DNA from: Microvirga zambiensis WSM3693
Lineage (GTDB): Bacteria > Pseudomonadota > Alphaproteobacteria > Rhizobiales > Beijerinckiaceae
Direction of reading: 5' to 3'
Assembly: GCF_016735695.1 (NCBI RefSeq)
Contig: NZ_JAERQD010000033.1
Location: 1-64,000 of the forward strand
Length of the DNA: 64,000 nt
This document shows, in pieces, positions 19,575 through 28,984 of the stretch. Each line of letters begins with the position of its first letter. The first letter of the stretch is position 1. The position numbers and the translations under genes were made by a program. The notes beneath the pieces were generated by a model. That model did no database searches. It was not told the DNA's origin and was given only the letters and a program-made list of their open reading frames with translations.

Positions 19575-19662
19575 GTCATCCCCGGCCTTGTGCCGGGGAC
19601 CCACGTCTTTGCAGCATGGCGGTTCCCAAGACGTGGGTGGCCGGAACAAGTCCGGCCATGAC
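19575..19662. repeat. Palindromic repeat, family A copy 3, inside the ABC operon
   Basis: Opens gtcatccccggccttgtgcc and closes ccggccatgacg, with cacgtctt / aagacgtggg inside. It lies between the permease and the ATPase genes, so the operon mRNA would carry this hairpin internally. Confidence 0.85.
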
Positions 19663-19676
19663 GCAAGAGGTGTTCC

Positions 19677-20465
19677 ATGCTGAGCCTCGAACATCTCTCC
19701 AAGACCTATGCCGACGGCACGCGGGCGCTCTCCGACATCAATCTCACGGTGCAGGAAGGCGAGATCGTCTCGCTGATCGGCGGCTCCGGCTGCGGCAAGA
19801 CCACGTTGCTGCGCCTCGTCGCTGGCCTCGACCGGGAAAGCGCCGGGCGCATCCGCCTCGACGGCGAGGTGTTGTCGGGTCCGCATTCGGACATCGGCAT
19901 CGTGTTTCAGGAACCGCGCCTGCTGCCCTGGCTGTCGGTTTTCGACAACATCGCCTTCGGTCTCGACGGGTTGAGCGCCGCCGAGAAGAAGGCGCGCGTG
20001 TCGCATGCGCTCGACAAGATCGGCCTCTCCGAACATGCGGATCGCTGGCCGCGCGATCTCTCAGGCGGCCAGCAGCAGCGCGTGTCGATCGCGCGCGCCT
20101 TCGTCACCAATCCCAAGGTGCTGCTCCTCGACGAGCCGTTCTCGGCGCTCGACGCCTTCACACGCGCGAGCCTGCACGAGCATCTCTTAAGCCTGTGGGA
20201 CGAGACGCGCCCGACCGTGGTGCTCGTCACGCACGACGTGCAGGAGGCCGTGACGCTCGCGGACCGCGCCGTCGTGATGCAGCCGAAGCCTGGCCGCATC
20301 TTCGACGAATTGCCGCTTACCCTCTCGCGTCCGCGCGACAAGACGGGCCTTCCCTTCGAAACCTCCGTGCGCCGCGTCTTGACTGCGCTCGACCATTCCC
20401 TAAAAGCACCTCAGCAGCAGCCCCAGCGCGAACGCGATCGGCAAGCCGCCGCGCTGTGGTGGTAG
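19677..20465 (+). CDS. Sulfonate-type ABC transporter ATP-binding protein (SsuB-like)
   Basis: 262-aa ABC ATPase. Walker A is GGSGCGKTTLLR, the signature LSGGQQQRVSIARAF, Walker B VLLLDEPFSALD and the switch histidine lies in VLVTHDVQEAV. The SsuB/TauB subclass is supported by the neighbours and by GIVFQEPRLLPWLSVFDNIA. It energises uptake with the receptor and permease upstream. The ATG at 19677 follows closely on the family A repeat. Confidence 0.93.
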   Translation: MLSLEHLSKTYADGTRALSDINLTVQEGEIVSLIGGSGCGKTTLLRLVAGLDRESAGRIRLDGEVLSGPHSDIGIVFQEPRLLPWLSVFDNIAFGLDGLSAAEKKARVSHALDKIGLSEHADRWPRDLSGGQQQRVSIARAFVTNPKVLLLDEPFSALDAFTRASLHEHLLSLWDETRPTVVLVTHDVQEAVTLADRAVVMQPKPGRIFDELPLTLSRPRDKTGLPFETSVRRVLTALDHSLKAPQQQPQRERDRQAAALWW

Positions 20466-20487
20466 AAACTCAGCCAAGGACAACATC

Positions 20488-20997
20488 ATGGATGCGACCG
20501 CGCTTCGCGCCCTCCAGGCGCCGTTGAAGGACCAGTACCGCAGCGATCCGAATTCCGCCGTAATCACCCTGAAGGCGCAGGGCACCCTCGACGATCAGCA
20601 CATCGCGTGCAAGGTCGAGACCGGCCGCGCGCTCGCGGTCGCTGGCCTTCATCCGGCCACCGGCGGTTCCGGCGCGGAGCTGTGCTCCGGCGACATGCTG
20701 CTCGAGGCCCTCGTCGCCTGCGCAGGCGTGACGCTGAAAGCCGTTGCGACCGCCCTTGAGATCGACCTGCGTCACGGCGCCGTGAAGGCGGAAGGCGACC
20801 TCGATTTCCGCGGCACGCTCGGCGTCGACAAGACCGCAGCCGTCGGCTTCAGGAACATCCGTCTTTCCTTCGAGGTCGACACGGATGCGCCGCAGGAGAA
20901 GATCGACCAGCTGCTCAAGCTCACCGAACGCTACTGCGTCGTGTTCCAGAGCCTCAACAACAAGCCCGAGCTGAGCGCGACCCTAACGCGGAAGTAG
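20488..20997 (+). CDS. OsmC/Ohr family protein
   Basis: 169-aa OsmC-fold protein: GGSGAELCSGDMLLEALVAC with cysteines C66 and C78, and TERYCVVFQSL near C148, the place of the second redox cysteine. OsmC/Ohr proteins reduce organic hydroperoxides with two cysteines; some members only bind or process organosulfur ligands. It follows SsuB by 22 bases and is likely in the operon. The pairing with a sulfonate-type importer suggests a role in organosulfur handling or in coping with oxidised sulfur compounds (inference). Confidence 0.85.
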   Translation: MDATALRALQAPLKDQYRSDPNSAVITLKAQGTLDDQHIACKVETGRALAVAGLHPATGGSGAELCSGDMLLEALVACAGVTLKAVATALEIDLRHGAVKAEGDLDFRGTLGVDKTAAVGFRNIRLSFEVDTDAPQEKIDQLLKLTERYCVVFQSLNNKPELSATLTRK

Positions 20998-21037
20998 GAT
21001 TGCCTGCTTGCTCGCTCGGTTCGTTGAATTCCTCCAC

Positions 21038-21125
21038 GTCATGGCCGGGCTTGTCCCGGCCATCTCGATTTGATGGGCGCAGCGTCCTTCGTATCGGGAT
21101 CACCGGCACAAGGCCGGTGACGACG
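21038..21125. repeat. Palindromic repeat, family B copy 2
   Basis: Opens gtcatggccgggcttgtccc and closes ccggtgacgacg with atctcgat / tatcgggat in the middle. It lies between convergent OsmC and LpoA-like genes. Confidence 0.85.
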
Positions 21126-21166
21126 TGGTGTGATGATCGGGATAGGTCGAGGACGCTGAAATGACG

Positions 21167-22435
21167 TCAGTTTCCCGCCACCAAGGTTCTTGGCGCGCCG
21201 CTGATTGCAACGGCAGCGCCACCACGGATCTCCTGCACCGTGAGCGAGCGATTGTTGGTGCCGTCCGGGTTGAAGCGGAAGACACCGTCGGCGCCGGCGA
21301 AGCCCGCCGGATTGGTGAGCACCGCCTCGCTGTACCCCTGCCCACCCTGCATCCGCGCGAGCGCTGCGGCGAGCGTCACGGCATCGTAGGAGAGCGTCGC
21401 AAGACGGATCGGATCGGTGTTGAAGCGCGCGCGGTAGCGTTCGGCGAAGGCTTCGAAACCGCGATTGTCGGGGGCGGCGAACCAGCCGCCCTGAAGCGCA
21501 GGAAGCCCAAGCACGCGCGGCTCGTTCCACACGCCGGTGCCGAGCGGCTTGACGCGCATGGGATCGAAGCCCGCCATCTGCAGGGCCTGCGCGACGGCGG
21601 GAAGCCCGTCGCCGTTATCGGGGATGAAGAGCGTATCGGCCTGAGGCGCCGCGCCGCCGATGACATGCGCCATACGCTGCACGCCCACTTGCGGCTGTCC
21701 CGGCGGATAATGCTCGAGGGCGACGAGGCGGATGCCCTGGCGCGAAGCCGCCTGCTGCAGCCGCGCCTCGGCCACGCGGCCGTATTGCGTGTCGGGGATC
21801 AGGGCCGCCATGGAGCGCCGGCCCTGGGATGCCGCGAAAGAAACGATGCGCTCGACCTCCTCCTGCACAAGGAAGCTCAGGAGATAGACGCTCTGGCTGG
21901 CGACGGCCGCATCGGAGGAGAAGCCGATGACGGGCTTAGCCCGCTCGCGCGCCGCCTGCCCCGCCGCCTGGACGGAACCGGAAAAGAGCGGGCCGACGAT
22001 GAGCTCGGCGCCCTCCGCCAGGGCCTGCTGCGCGGCGGCCTGCGCCCCTTCGGGCGTGCCGAGATCATCCTTGACCAGAAGCGTGATGTCGGAGCTCTGG
22101 AACTCGCCGAGCGCCAGCTCGGCGGCGTTGCGCATGCTCTGCGCCACGACGGCCCCCTGCCCCGGCCCGGTCATGGGCAGGATCAGGGCGACCTTGACGG
22201 GTCCGGAGCCGATGCGGTCTCCGCCACCGAGCGGCGCGCCGGGCGGTGGCCCCGCAGCGTAGGCCGGCTCGGTCTGTGCCGGAGCGGAAGCGGGCTGGTT
22301 CGCCTTTCGCGGCGACGAGAACCGGCTCGATCCGACGCATCCGGCAAGGGCGAGCGACCCGATGAGAACCGCAACCCATGCAATGCGGCCCGCAGGCCTT
22401 CTGGCTGTATTCAACCTTACGAGCGCCATCTCCAC
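21167..22435 (-). CDS. LpoA-like lipoprotein, penicillin-binding protein activator
   Basis: 422 aa. The N-terminus has a lipobox (SLALAGC, acylated Cys about residue 33), so it is an anchored lipoprotein. The rest is a periplasmic binding-protein fold of the Leu/Ile/Val type (KVALILPMTGPGQGAVVAQS, ELIVGPLFSGSVQAAGQAAR, DTLFIPDNGDGLPAVAQALQ). In gammaproteobacteria the homologue LpoA activates PBP1a, and its gene lies beside rsmI and yraN, exactly as here. A role in cell-wall synthesis is inferred from fold and synteny. Confidence 0.85.
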   Translation of the reverse strand: MEMALVRLNTARRPAGRIAWVAVLIGSLALAGCVGSSRFSSPRKANQPASAPAQTEPAYAAGPPPGAPLGGGDRIGSGPVKVALILPMTGPGQGAVVAQSMRNAAELALGEFQSSDITLLVKDDLGTPEGAQAAAQQALAEGAELIVGPLFSGSVQAAGQAARERAKPVIGFSSDAAVASQSVYLLSFLVQEEVERIVSFAASQGRRSMAALIPDTQYGRVAEARLQQAASRQGIRLVALEHYPPGQPQVGVQRMAHVIGGAAPQADTLFIPDNGDGLPAVAQALQMAGFDPMRVKPLGTGVWNEPRVLGLPALQGGWFAAPDNRGFEAFAERYRARFNTDPIRLATLSYDAVTLAAALARMQGGQGYSEAVLTNPAGFAGADGVFRFNPDGTNNRSLTVQEIRGGAAVAISGAPRTLVAGN

Positions 22436-22564
22436 CCCCTCTGGAAACAGCTTCAGTCACGGGTGAAGCGTGGCAGCAAAAAGTAAACATTGTTTCCCAT
22501 GCAGGATTTCAGGCCTGACGACCCGGCTTTTGCCGGAATGGGCTTCATGCGACAGTGACCGACG

Positions 22565-23503
22565 ATGAGCCAGAGAATCGACAACCGGACCAAACGGCGC
22601 GAGCCGAACGAACGGGCCGCCACCTTCACCGCCTTCGGCCTTGCCGCCGAAGCAAAGCCCCTCACACCCGGCCTCTATGTGGTCGCGACCCCCATCGGCA
22701 ACCTGCAGGACGTGTCCTTCCGCGCCCTGAACGTGCTCGCCGCCGCGGATGCGGTCCTGGCCGAGGACACGCGGGTGACGAAAACCCTGCTCGCCCATTA
22801 CGGCATCACCACGCCGCTGGTCGCCTATCACGAGCATTCCAACGATGCCGTGCGCGAACGCATGGTCCACAGGATCAGGGAAGGTCAGGCGCTGGCCCTG
22901 GTCTCGGATGCGGGCACGCCGCTGGTGTCGGATCCCGGCTACAAGCTCGTGCAGGCGGCGATCGAGGAAGGACTACCCGTCACGCCGATCCCCGGTCCTT
23001 CCGCCGTGCTCACCGCTCTCGTCGCCTCGGGCCTGCCGACGGACCGCTTCTTCTTCGAAGGTTTTCTGCCGTCGAAGAGCGCCGCACGCCGCACGCGCCT
23101 TGCCGAGATCGGCACCATCCCCGGCACGCTGATGCTCTTCGAGGGCCCGCATCGGCTGCCCGAGATGCTGGTGGACGCAGCCGAGGTGTTGGGCGAAAGG
23201 CAGGCCGTGGTGGCGCGCGAACTGACGAAAATGTTCGAGACGATCCGGCGCGGCACCTTGCCCGAGCTCGCCAGGCAATTCGCCGAGGAAGGCCCGCCCA
23301 AGGGCGAGATCGTGGTGCTGATCGGCGAGGCGACCAAGGAGATGCATGCGGCGGAAGCCGATGCGGCACTCGACGGCAAGCTGGAGGCGGCGCTGAAGAA
23401 CCATTCCATCAAGGATGCGGCGGCGCTCGTCGCAGCCGAACTCGATCTGCCCAAGCGCGAGGTTTATGCCCGTGCGCTAGTGCTCGCGAAAAAGGACGCA
23501 TGA
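22565..23503 (+). CDS. rsmI: 16S rRNA (cytidine1402-2'-O)-methyltransferase
   Basis: Methylates the 2'-OH of C1402 in the ribosomal decoding site. 312 aa, tetrapyrrole-methylase fold: [46 protein letters not shown] and [20 protein letters not shown] are the family signatures. The ATG at 22565 is 130 bases from the divergent LpoA-like gene. The end overlaps yraN (ATGA). Confidence 0.96.
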   Translation: MSQRIDNRTKRREPNERAATFTAFGLAAEAKPLTPGLYVVATPIGNLQDVSFRALNVLAAADAVLAEDTRVTKTLLAHYGITTPLVAYHEHSNDAVRERMVHRIREGQALALVSDAGTPLVSDPGYKLVQAAIEEGLPVTPIPGPSAVLTALVASGLPTDRFFFEGFLPSKSAARRTRLAEIGTIPGTLMLFEGPHRLPEMLVDAAEVLGERQAVVARELTKMFETIRRGTLPELARQFAEEGPPKGEIVVLIGEATKEMHAAEADAALDGKLEAALKNHSIKDAAALVAAELDLPKREVYARALVLAKKDA

Positions 23504-23877
23504 CGAGCGCGCTTCAGCATCGGCAGGCCACCTTCCTGCGCGGGCATCGCGCGGAATGGATCGCGCTGCTGTTTCTTCTCATGAAGGGCTATCGCCCGCT
23601 CGCGCGCCGCTATGCTGCCTCGGGCGGTGAGATCGACCTGATCGTCATGCGCGGCGACACCATCGCCTTCGTCGAGGTCAAGGCGCGCGGCCTCATGGAC
23701 AATGCGCTGACCGCCATCACCGCGCGCAAGCGCCAGCGCTTCTCCCGCGCCGCGCGCGCCTGGCTCTCGCGCAACGATTGGGCCGCGAACAAGACATGGC
23801 GCGCCGATGCGGTGTTCATCGCGACGAGGCGGTGGCCGCGGCACATCGTGAGCGCGTTCGAGCTGGAGATGCGGTGA
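23500..23877 (+). CDS. YraN family (UPF0102) nuclease-like protein
   Basis: 125 aa from the ATG at 23500, overlapping the rsmI stop by four bases. A restriction-endonuclease-like fold with [20 protein letters not shown] (the E-x-D...E-x-K catalytic set of UPF0102). The role is not settled; the constant link with rsmI and the LpoA-like gene suggests a housekeeping nucleic-acid function. Confidence 0.92.
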   Translation: MTSALQHRQATFLRGHRAEWIALLFLLMKGYRPLARRYAASGGEIDLIVMRGDTIAFVEVKARGLMDNALTAITARKRQRFSRAARAWLSRNDWAANKTWRADAVFIATRRWPRHIVSAFELEMR

Positions 23878-23893
23878 AGGCAGCTTCTGCGCC

Positions 23894-23974
23894 GTCATGC
23901 CCGGGCTTGTCCCGGGTATCCACGTCTTAAAACCGCGTAAGGCGTGGGTGGCCGCAACAAGTGCGGCCATGACG
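23894..23974. repeat. Palindromic repeat, family A copy 4
   Basis: Opens gtcatgcccgggcttgtccc, closes gtgcggccatgacgg. It fills the short gap between convergent yraN and the LysR gene. Confidence 0.85.
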
Positions 23975-23985
23975 GTGGTGATATT

Positions 23986-24858
23986 CTAAGCCGCCATCCG
24001 ATGCCTGTCCGCCACCGCCTCGCGGATGTGGCGTGCCAGCTCCTGCACGACGTGGCTGCCGCCGTCGCGCGGCAGGTAGAGATTGACCATGAAGGGCGGC
24101 AGCGACGGCAGGCCCGATTCAGGCCCGAGGACCTCGAAGCCGCTTGGAATCGTCGAGGCCATCCACGCCATCACCGCGATATCGGCGGCGACCGTTGCCA
24201 CCTGCGCCGATGTATTCGTGACCTCGGAGACCGAGCGCCATTCGATGCCGGCCTTCTGCAGCACCTCGCGGATCGGTGCACGGAAGGCGCAATCCGAGCA
24301 GCCGATGGAAACGGGGAGCGGACGCTGGCGTGCTGCGTCGCCGCCGCGCGCACCGACCCAGACGAGGCGATCCATGACGAGATTCTCGCCGTCGGGATCG
24401 CAGGCCATTTCGGTGGCAAGCACCACGTCGACCTTGCCGCCATAGAGCTTGGAGCGCAGCGACGCGCTGGAACCGCTGTTGAGCGAGATCTGCACGCGCG
24501 GATAGCGGCGCGCGAAATCCTTCAGGAAGGTCGGCAGATAGGTGGTGATGATGTCGCTCGGAATGCCGAGCCGCACCTCGCCCTCGAATTCGGGCGTAGT
24601 CATCTCGGTCCAGATTTCGTCGTTGAGGGCGAGCATCCTTTTCGCCCGTCCGAACAGGCGCTCGCCGGCGGTCGTGAGCTTCATACCGCGCCGGTCGCGG
24701 GTGATGAGCTCCTCGCCGATCGTTTCTTCCAGCCGCTTGATCTGCTGGCTCACCGCAGCCTGGGTCAGGTTGAGAACCCCGGTCGCCGCGGTCATTCCGC
24801 CGGCATCCACCACCGCCACGAAGGCCCTGAGAAGGCTGACATCGAGATTGTGCGCCAT
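23986..24858 (-). CDS. LysR-family transcriptional regulator
   Basis: 290 aa from the ATG at 24858 (GAGG lies six bases upstream; a TTG four codons earlier is less likely). The winged HTH is at residues 5-62 (LLRAFVAVVDAGGMTAATGV, LNLTQAAVSQQIKRLEETIG), followed by a LysR substrate-binding domain starting near residue 90 (GEVRLGIPSDIITTYLPTFL). The effector is unknown. It is divergent from a DUF1127 gene with an AATAA-N7-TTATT box between them, so DUF1127 is its likely target along with itself. Confidence 0.9.
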   Translation of the reverse strand: MAHNLDVSLLRAFVAVVDAGGMTAATGVLNLTQAAVSQQIKRLEETIGEELITRDRRGMKLTTAGERLFGRAKRMLALNDEIWTEMTTPEFEGEVRLGIPSDIITTYLPTFLKDFARRYPRVQISLNSGSSASLRSKLYGGKVDVVLATEMACDPDGENLVMDRLVWVGARGGDAARQRPLPVSIGCSDCAFRAPIREVLQKAGIEWRSVSEVTNTSAQVATVAADIAVMAWMASTIPSGFEVLGPESGLPSLPPFMVNLYLPRDGGSHVVQELARHIREAVADRHRMAA

Positions 24859-24868
24859 GGTCGACCTC

Positions 24869-24885
24869 AATAAGTGATCGTTATT
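24869..24885. promoter_or_regulatory. Putative LysR-type operator
   Basis: AATAA (24869-24873), seven bases, TTATT (24881-24885): an inverted repeat holding the T-N11-A core expected of LysR sites. TATAAT follows at 24891-24896 in the DUF1127 direction without a good -35, as is common for LysR-activated promoters. Confidence 0.55.
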
Positions 24886-24961
24886 CCCAATATAATGAAC
24901 ATTCGTTTCACTTATGCAAGGGCCGAGCGCATCATCTCTTCATCGAACGAGGAGATGAGCC

Positions 24962-25171
24962 ATGACCACCTATTCCACCACCTGCGACTGGACCTCCGAG
25001 AAGCCTGCCGCCAAGCCCTCGCGCATCAAGAGCCTGTTCGCGTCGCTGATGCATGAGATCGAGATCCGCCGGGCCCTGCGCGAGGTCGGAGCCCTCGACG
25101 AGGCTGCCCTGCACGATATCGGCATCAGCGCCGGCAACCTCGAGGACGCCGTCCGCTGCGGCCGGCATTAG
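24962..25171 (+). CDS. DUF1127 small basic protein
   Basis: 69 aa. The DUF1127 core is at the C-terminus: IEIRRALREVGALDEAALHD then IGISAGNLEDAVR. Small DUF1127 proteins of alphaproteobacteria bind RNA and affect phosphate, carbon and sRNA metabolism; those are findings for relatives, not for this one. A strong ribosome site GAGGAGATGAGCC precedes the ATG. Its stop overlaps the convergent lipid kinase by four bases. Confidence 0.88.
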   Translation: MTTYSTTCDWTSEKPAAKPSRIKSLFASLMHEIEIRRALREVGALDEAALHDIGISAGNLEDAVRCGRH

Positions 25172-26049
25172 GCTCCCGTCTTGGGCGCGAAAACGGTCAC
25201 GGCTGCTGGCCGGATCGAGAAATGGGCGGGTGTGCGGGTCACGATCTCGCCATCCGCATTGATGGGCCTAGGCTTGCGGGTGCGGATGTCGAATTCCTGG
25301 GCCCGCACCGCCCTCACCTCTCTCCAGGCACCGTGCTGACCATAGCGGAAGGAGCGCGCCATCAGAGCGAGCTTCCAGGCGCGGTCGAGTTCCAGGCTGT
25401 AGAGATCGAGATGCTGATCGTCGATGGCCGCATCCTTTTCCACCGCATTGCCTCCGCCATAGAAGCGCCCGTTGCCGACCGCGATCTGCAGGGTCCGCAC
25501 GCGCACGGTTTCGGTCTCGCTGGTGATCGTGGCGCGGAAGGGCTTTGCGTGGAACAGAACGTTCAGGGCAACGAGCGCATAGCCGAGACGCCCCCAGCGG
25601 CGCTTGATGTCCCGCGTAAGCTTCTGCGCCAGTTGCGCGGACAGCCCGAGGCTCGCTACGTTGAAGAAGGGCTCGCCGTTGACGATGCCGAGATCGATCT
25701 TGCGGGTGATGCCATCGGCGATCACATCCGCGGCGCCGTCGAGATCGAAGGGAATGCCGAGGGTGCGGGCGAGATCGTTCGCCGTGCCCATCGGCAGGAT
25801 ACCCAAAGGCAGTCCCGCTTCGATCACGCCGAAGGCTGCAGCATTGATGGTGCCATCTCCGCCGCCGACGATGGCGCAATCCACGTTCCCGGCATGCTCG
25901 ACGATGAGCGGCGACAATTCCTCCCGCCGCCCGCATTCCAGATGAACGGGCTCGATATCGTGAGCTTTCAGACGCTCTATGGCGAGGTCGCACTGGGCGG
26001 CGCCGCTGCGGCTCTTGGTATTGACGATCAGAAGGGCGCGGCGTGGCAT
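25168..26049 (-). CDS. Diacylglycerol/lipid kinase family protein (YegS-like)
   Basis: 293 aa. The kinase catalytic domain has the nucleotide loop [16 protein letters not shown] and [19 protein letters not shown], both diagnostic. The second domain ends [11 protein letters not shown]. The family phosphorylates diacylglycerol or related lipids using ATP; the substrate is not clear here. It is divergent from gshB. Confidence 0.92.
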   Translation of the reverse strand: MPRRALLIVNTKSRSGAAQCDLAIERLKAHDIEPVHLECGRREELSPLIVEHAGNVDCAIVGGGDGTINAAAFGVIEAGLPLGILPMGTANDLARTLGIPFDLDGAADVIADGITRKIDLGIVNGEPFFNVASLGLSAQLAQKLTRDIKRRWGRLGYALVALNVLFHAKPFRATITSETETVRVRTLQIAVGNGRFYGGGNAVEKDAAIDDQHLDLYSLELDRAWKLALMARSFRYGQHGAWREVRAVRAQEFDIRTRKPRPINADGEIVTRTPAHFSIRPAAVTVFAPKTGA

Positions 26050-26225
26050 GGGCTATCACATGGAAAAGCTTGACGGGGTCCGCAAGGGGCGGAGCACAAG
26101 CGGGGCTGTTCGACAACACCGATCCCCTGCTTTCGTTCATTCCGGTGAAGGCGAGAGTTGCCATCCTGCCGTTTCAGGCCAATAACCCTGCTTCCCCAAG
26201 GTGTCTTGCCAAGGAGGCCCGACCC

Positions 26226-27170
26226 ATGACCCTCACCGTCGCGATCCAGATGGATCATATCCGCAGCATCAAGATCGCCGGCGATACCGGCTTCGCGCTG
26301 CTGCTCGAAGCCCAGCGGCGGGGTCACCGGGTGCTGCATTACACGCCTGACCGCCTTTCCTTACGCGACGGCCAGGTGATCGCCATGGCGGAGACGATCG
26401 AGGCGCGCGATGTCGAGGGCGATCACTTCACCCTGGGCACGCCCGAGCGCATCGATCTGGGAACTGTGGATGCGGTGCTCATGCGCCAGGACCCGCCCTT
26501 CGATCTGGCCTACATCACTGCGACCCATTTCCTCGAGCGCATCCATCCGAAGACGCTTGTGGTCAACGATCCGACCCATGTGCGCAACGCGCCGGAAAAG
26601 ATCTTCGTCACCAAGTTCCCGCACCTGATGCCGCCGACCCTCATTTCCCGCGACAAGGCCGAGATCGAGGAGTTCCGGCGCGAGCATGGCGAGGTGGTGA
26701 TGAAGCCGCTCTACGGCCATGGCGGCGCCAGCGTGTTCAAGGTCGGCCGCGAGGACCCGAATTTCGGCTCGCTCTACGACCTGTTTGCCAACCTCTTCCG
26801 CGAGCCCTGGGTGATCCAGCGCTTCCTGCCGAAGATCACGGAAGGCGACAAGCGCATCATCCTCATCGACGGCGAGGCAGCGGGTGCGATCAACCGCGTG
26901 CCGGCGGTCAACGACATCCGCTCCAACATGGTGCGCGGCGGCGCCGCGAAACCGACCGACCTGACGCCGCGCGAGCGCGAGATCTGCGAGACCATCGGCC
27001 CGGACCTCAAGCGCATGGGCCTCATCCTGGTCGGCATCGACGTGATCGACGGCAACCTCACCGAGATCAACGTGACGGCGCCGACAGGCATCCGCGCCAT
27101 CAAGCGGCTCGGCGGGCCGGATCTGGCGGTGACGGTGTGGGACGTGATCGAGAGCAAGGTGAGGCGGTAG
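26226..27170 (+). CDS. gshB: Glutathione synthetase
   Basis: Joins gamma-glutamylcysteine and glycine with ATP. 314 aa from ATG 26226 (AAGGAGG just upstream). It begins [20 protein letters not shown] as in the family. ATP-grasp features are [36 protein letters not shown] and [15 protein letters not shown]. The longer open frame back to 26043 crosses the region divergent to the lipid kinase and is rejected. Confidence 0.97.
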   Translation: MTLTVAIQMDHIRSIKIAGDTGFALLLEAQRRGHRVLHYTPDRLSLRDGQVIAMAETIEARDVEGDHFTLGTPERIDLGTVDAVLMRQDPPFDLAYITATHFLERIHPKTLVVNDPTHVRNAPEKIFVTKFPHLMPPTLISRDKAEIEEFRREHGEVVMKPLYGHGGASVFKVGREDPNFGSLYDLFANLFREPWVIQRFLPKITEGDKRIILIDGEAAGAINRVPAVNDIRSNMVRGGAAKPTDLTPREREICETIGPDLKRMGLILVGIDVIDGNLTEINVTAPTGIRAIKRLGGPDLAVTVWDVIESKVRR

Positions 27171-27241
27171 ACACCTGACTGTCATCCCGGACGAAGCGTA
27201 GCGAAGATCCGGGATCGCTATCAGAATGAAACGCGACCGGC

Positions 27242-27353
27242 CCTCTCCCCCCTTGTGGGGGAGAGATGGAGAGGGGGGTGCTGGCGCGTCATTCTGAGAG
27301 GTTGGCGCTCACACCCCCCTCCCTAGCCCTCCCCCACAAGGAGGGAGGGGACT
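27242..27353. repeat. Family E-type inverted pair, flanked by a second inverted pair
   Basis: ccctctccccccttgtgggg with gagagatggagagggggg is mirrored about 60 bases later by cccccctccctagccctccc and ccacaaggaggg. Outside them gtcatcccggac...gatccgggat (27180-27213) pairs with tcccggatcggcttcgccgt...gggatgac (27388-27405). The whole 27180-27405 gap between gshB and hemW is built from nested inverted repeats. Confidence 0.8.
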
Positions 27354-27412
27354 CCCGCGCATTCTCGTCCAACGGTCCCGGATCGGCTTCGCCGTCCGGG
27401 ATGACGTTATGA

Positions 27413-28573
27413 TCAAGCCGCCAGTTCCGCGATCACCGCGTTGAGCACCGGAAAGCCCTTCGGCGTCACGGCGAGGCGTGAGCCGTCGGCCTGGATCAGG
27501 CCTTCCTCCGTGAGAATCCGCAGGCCGCGTTGATTGAGCGTCTTGCCGGTGAAGGCCTCGAAGCGGCGCGGGTCGACACCCTCCTTCAGGCGAAGGCCCA
27601 TCAGCAAGAACTCGTCGCCTTCCGCTTCGGACGTCAGCACCTCCTCGTCGATGATGCCGTGGCCTTCGCGCTCCACGCGTTCGAGCCAGGTTTCCGGGTG
27701 CTTTTCCGTCGCGGTGGCAAGCCGCGCATTGCCGGTCACCAACCGGCCATGGGCGCCGGGGCCGATGCCGGCATATTCGCCGTAGCGCCAGTAGAGCAGG
27801 TTGTGGCGGGATTCGGCGCCGGGCCTGGCATGGTTCGAAATCTCGTAGGCCGGTAGCCCGTGTTTCTCGCAAGTGTCCTGCGTGATGTCGTAGAGCGCGC
27901 GGCCCGTCTCCTCGTCCGGCACCGTGATCTTGCCCGCATCGTAGAGACGCTGGAACCAGGTGCCGGGCTCGATGGTGAGCTGGTACAGCGACAGGTGCTC
28001 GACCGCGTGAGCGATCGCCTGTTCCAGCTCCGCGCCCCAGGCTTGGGGCGTCTGATCCGGACGGGCATAGATCAGATCGAAGGAATAGCGCTCGAAGATC
28101 GAGGCCGCGATCTTCACCGCGCCGAGGGCCTCGTCGACGGAATGCATGCGCCCGAGGCGCTTCAGATCGGGATCGTTGAGCGCCTGCACGCCGAGCGAGA
28201 CGCGGTTGATGCCGGCTGCCCGATAGCCGCGAAAGCGCTCGGCCTCGACGCTGGTGGGATTGGCCTCGAGCGTCACTTCAGCGTTGGAATCGATCGCCCA
28301 AGCGCCGCCGATGGCGTCCAGAATCGCACCGACCGTCTGCGGCCTCATGAGCGAGGGCGTGCCGCCACCGAAGAAGATGCTCGTGACCGTCCGGCCCGGA
28401 ATGCGCGCCGCCGTCTGGGCGATTTCACGCTGGAAGGCGCTAAGAAACCGCTCCTGATCCACCGGCTGGTGGCGGACATGGCTGTTGAAGTCGCAATAGG
28501 GGCATTTGGAGGCGCAGAACGGCCAATGGACATAAACGCCAAAGCCCACATCGCGCGTCGGATGATCGATCAT
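27413..28573 (-). CDS. hemW: Radical SAM heme chaperone HemW
   Basis: 386 aa from the ATG at 28573 (MIDHPTRDVGFGVYVHWPFC). The radical-SAM cluster motif is CASKCPYC followed by DFNSHV. The family inserts heme into respiratory proteins; older annotations call it oxygen-independent coproporphyrinogen III oxidase-like. FFGGGTPSLMRPQTV and NRVSLGVQALND match, and the C-terminal HemN domain closes LNAVIAELAA. The fourth cysteine residue typical of HemN is not present, which favours HemW. Confidence 0.94.
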   Translation of the reverse strand: MIDHPTRDVGFGVYVHWPFCASKCPYCDFNSHVRHQPVDQERFLSAFQREIAQTAARIPGRTVTSIFFGGGTPSLMRPQTVGAILDAIGGAWAIDSNAEVTLEANPTSVEAERFRGYRAAGINRVSLGVQALNDPDLKRLGRMHSVDEALGAVKIAASIFERYSFDLIYARPDQTPQAWGAELEQAIAHAVEHLSLYQLTIEPGTWFQRLYDAGKITVPDEETGRALYDITQDTCEKHGLPAYEISNHARPGAESRHNLLYWRYGEYAGIGPGAHGRLVTGNARLATATEKHPETWLERVEREGHGIIDEEVLTSEAEGDEFLLMGLRLKEGVDPRRFEAFTGKTLNQRGLRILTEEGLIQADGSRLAVTPKGFPVLNAVIAELAA

Positions 28574-28632
28574 GGGGGGTATATGGCAGGTCGGGAGGCG
28601 AACGTCACGGGTGGCGATGTCGCGTTGCAAGC

Positions 28633-28672
28633 TTCCCTCCCCCTTGCGGGGAGGGATCGAGGGTGGGGGTCG
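28633..28672. repeat. Family E single-arm repeat
   Basis: ccctcccccttgcggggagg then gatcgagggtggggg, identical in core to the left arm at 10566. It lies between hemW and a family B copy. Confidence 0.8.
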
Positions 28673-28707
28673 GTAGGTGGGGCGCTGCGCCTCGTAACCC
28701 TCACGAC

Positions 28708-28796
28708 GTCATCACCGGCCTCGTGCCGGTGATCCCGATGCGAGAAGCACGACGCTTCACATGATCGGGATGGCCGGCACAAGGCCGGCCATGACG
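28708..28796. repeat. Palindromic repeat, family B copy 3
   Basis: Opens gtcatcaccggcctcgtgcc and closes aaggccggccatgacg, with gatcccgatg / tgatcgggat inside. The arms are swapped relative to copies 1 and 2. From here to the TetR gene (28797-28984) I see only a short GC-rich leader. Confidence 0.8.
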
Positions 28797-28984
28797 TGGT
28801 GGATGTGACGGGACGGTCTCACCCGGGCGCACAACCCACACCCTCTCCGCAAGGAGGGAAGCGGCGCCCAAAAGATTTCCGGACCTCTTCCTTCACAAGG
28901 TTGTTCACCCCTCAAGAGCCTTCCGTTCTGGCCTCCGCTGCGGCAGAGCCTTAAGATCGGATGTTCAGGAGACAGGAACCCACC

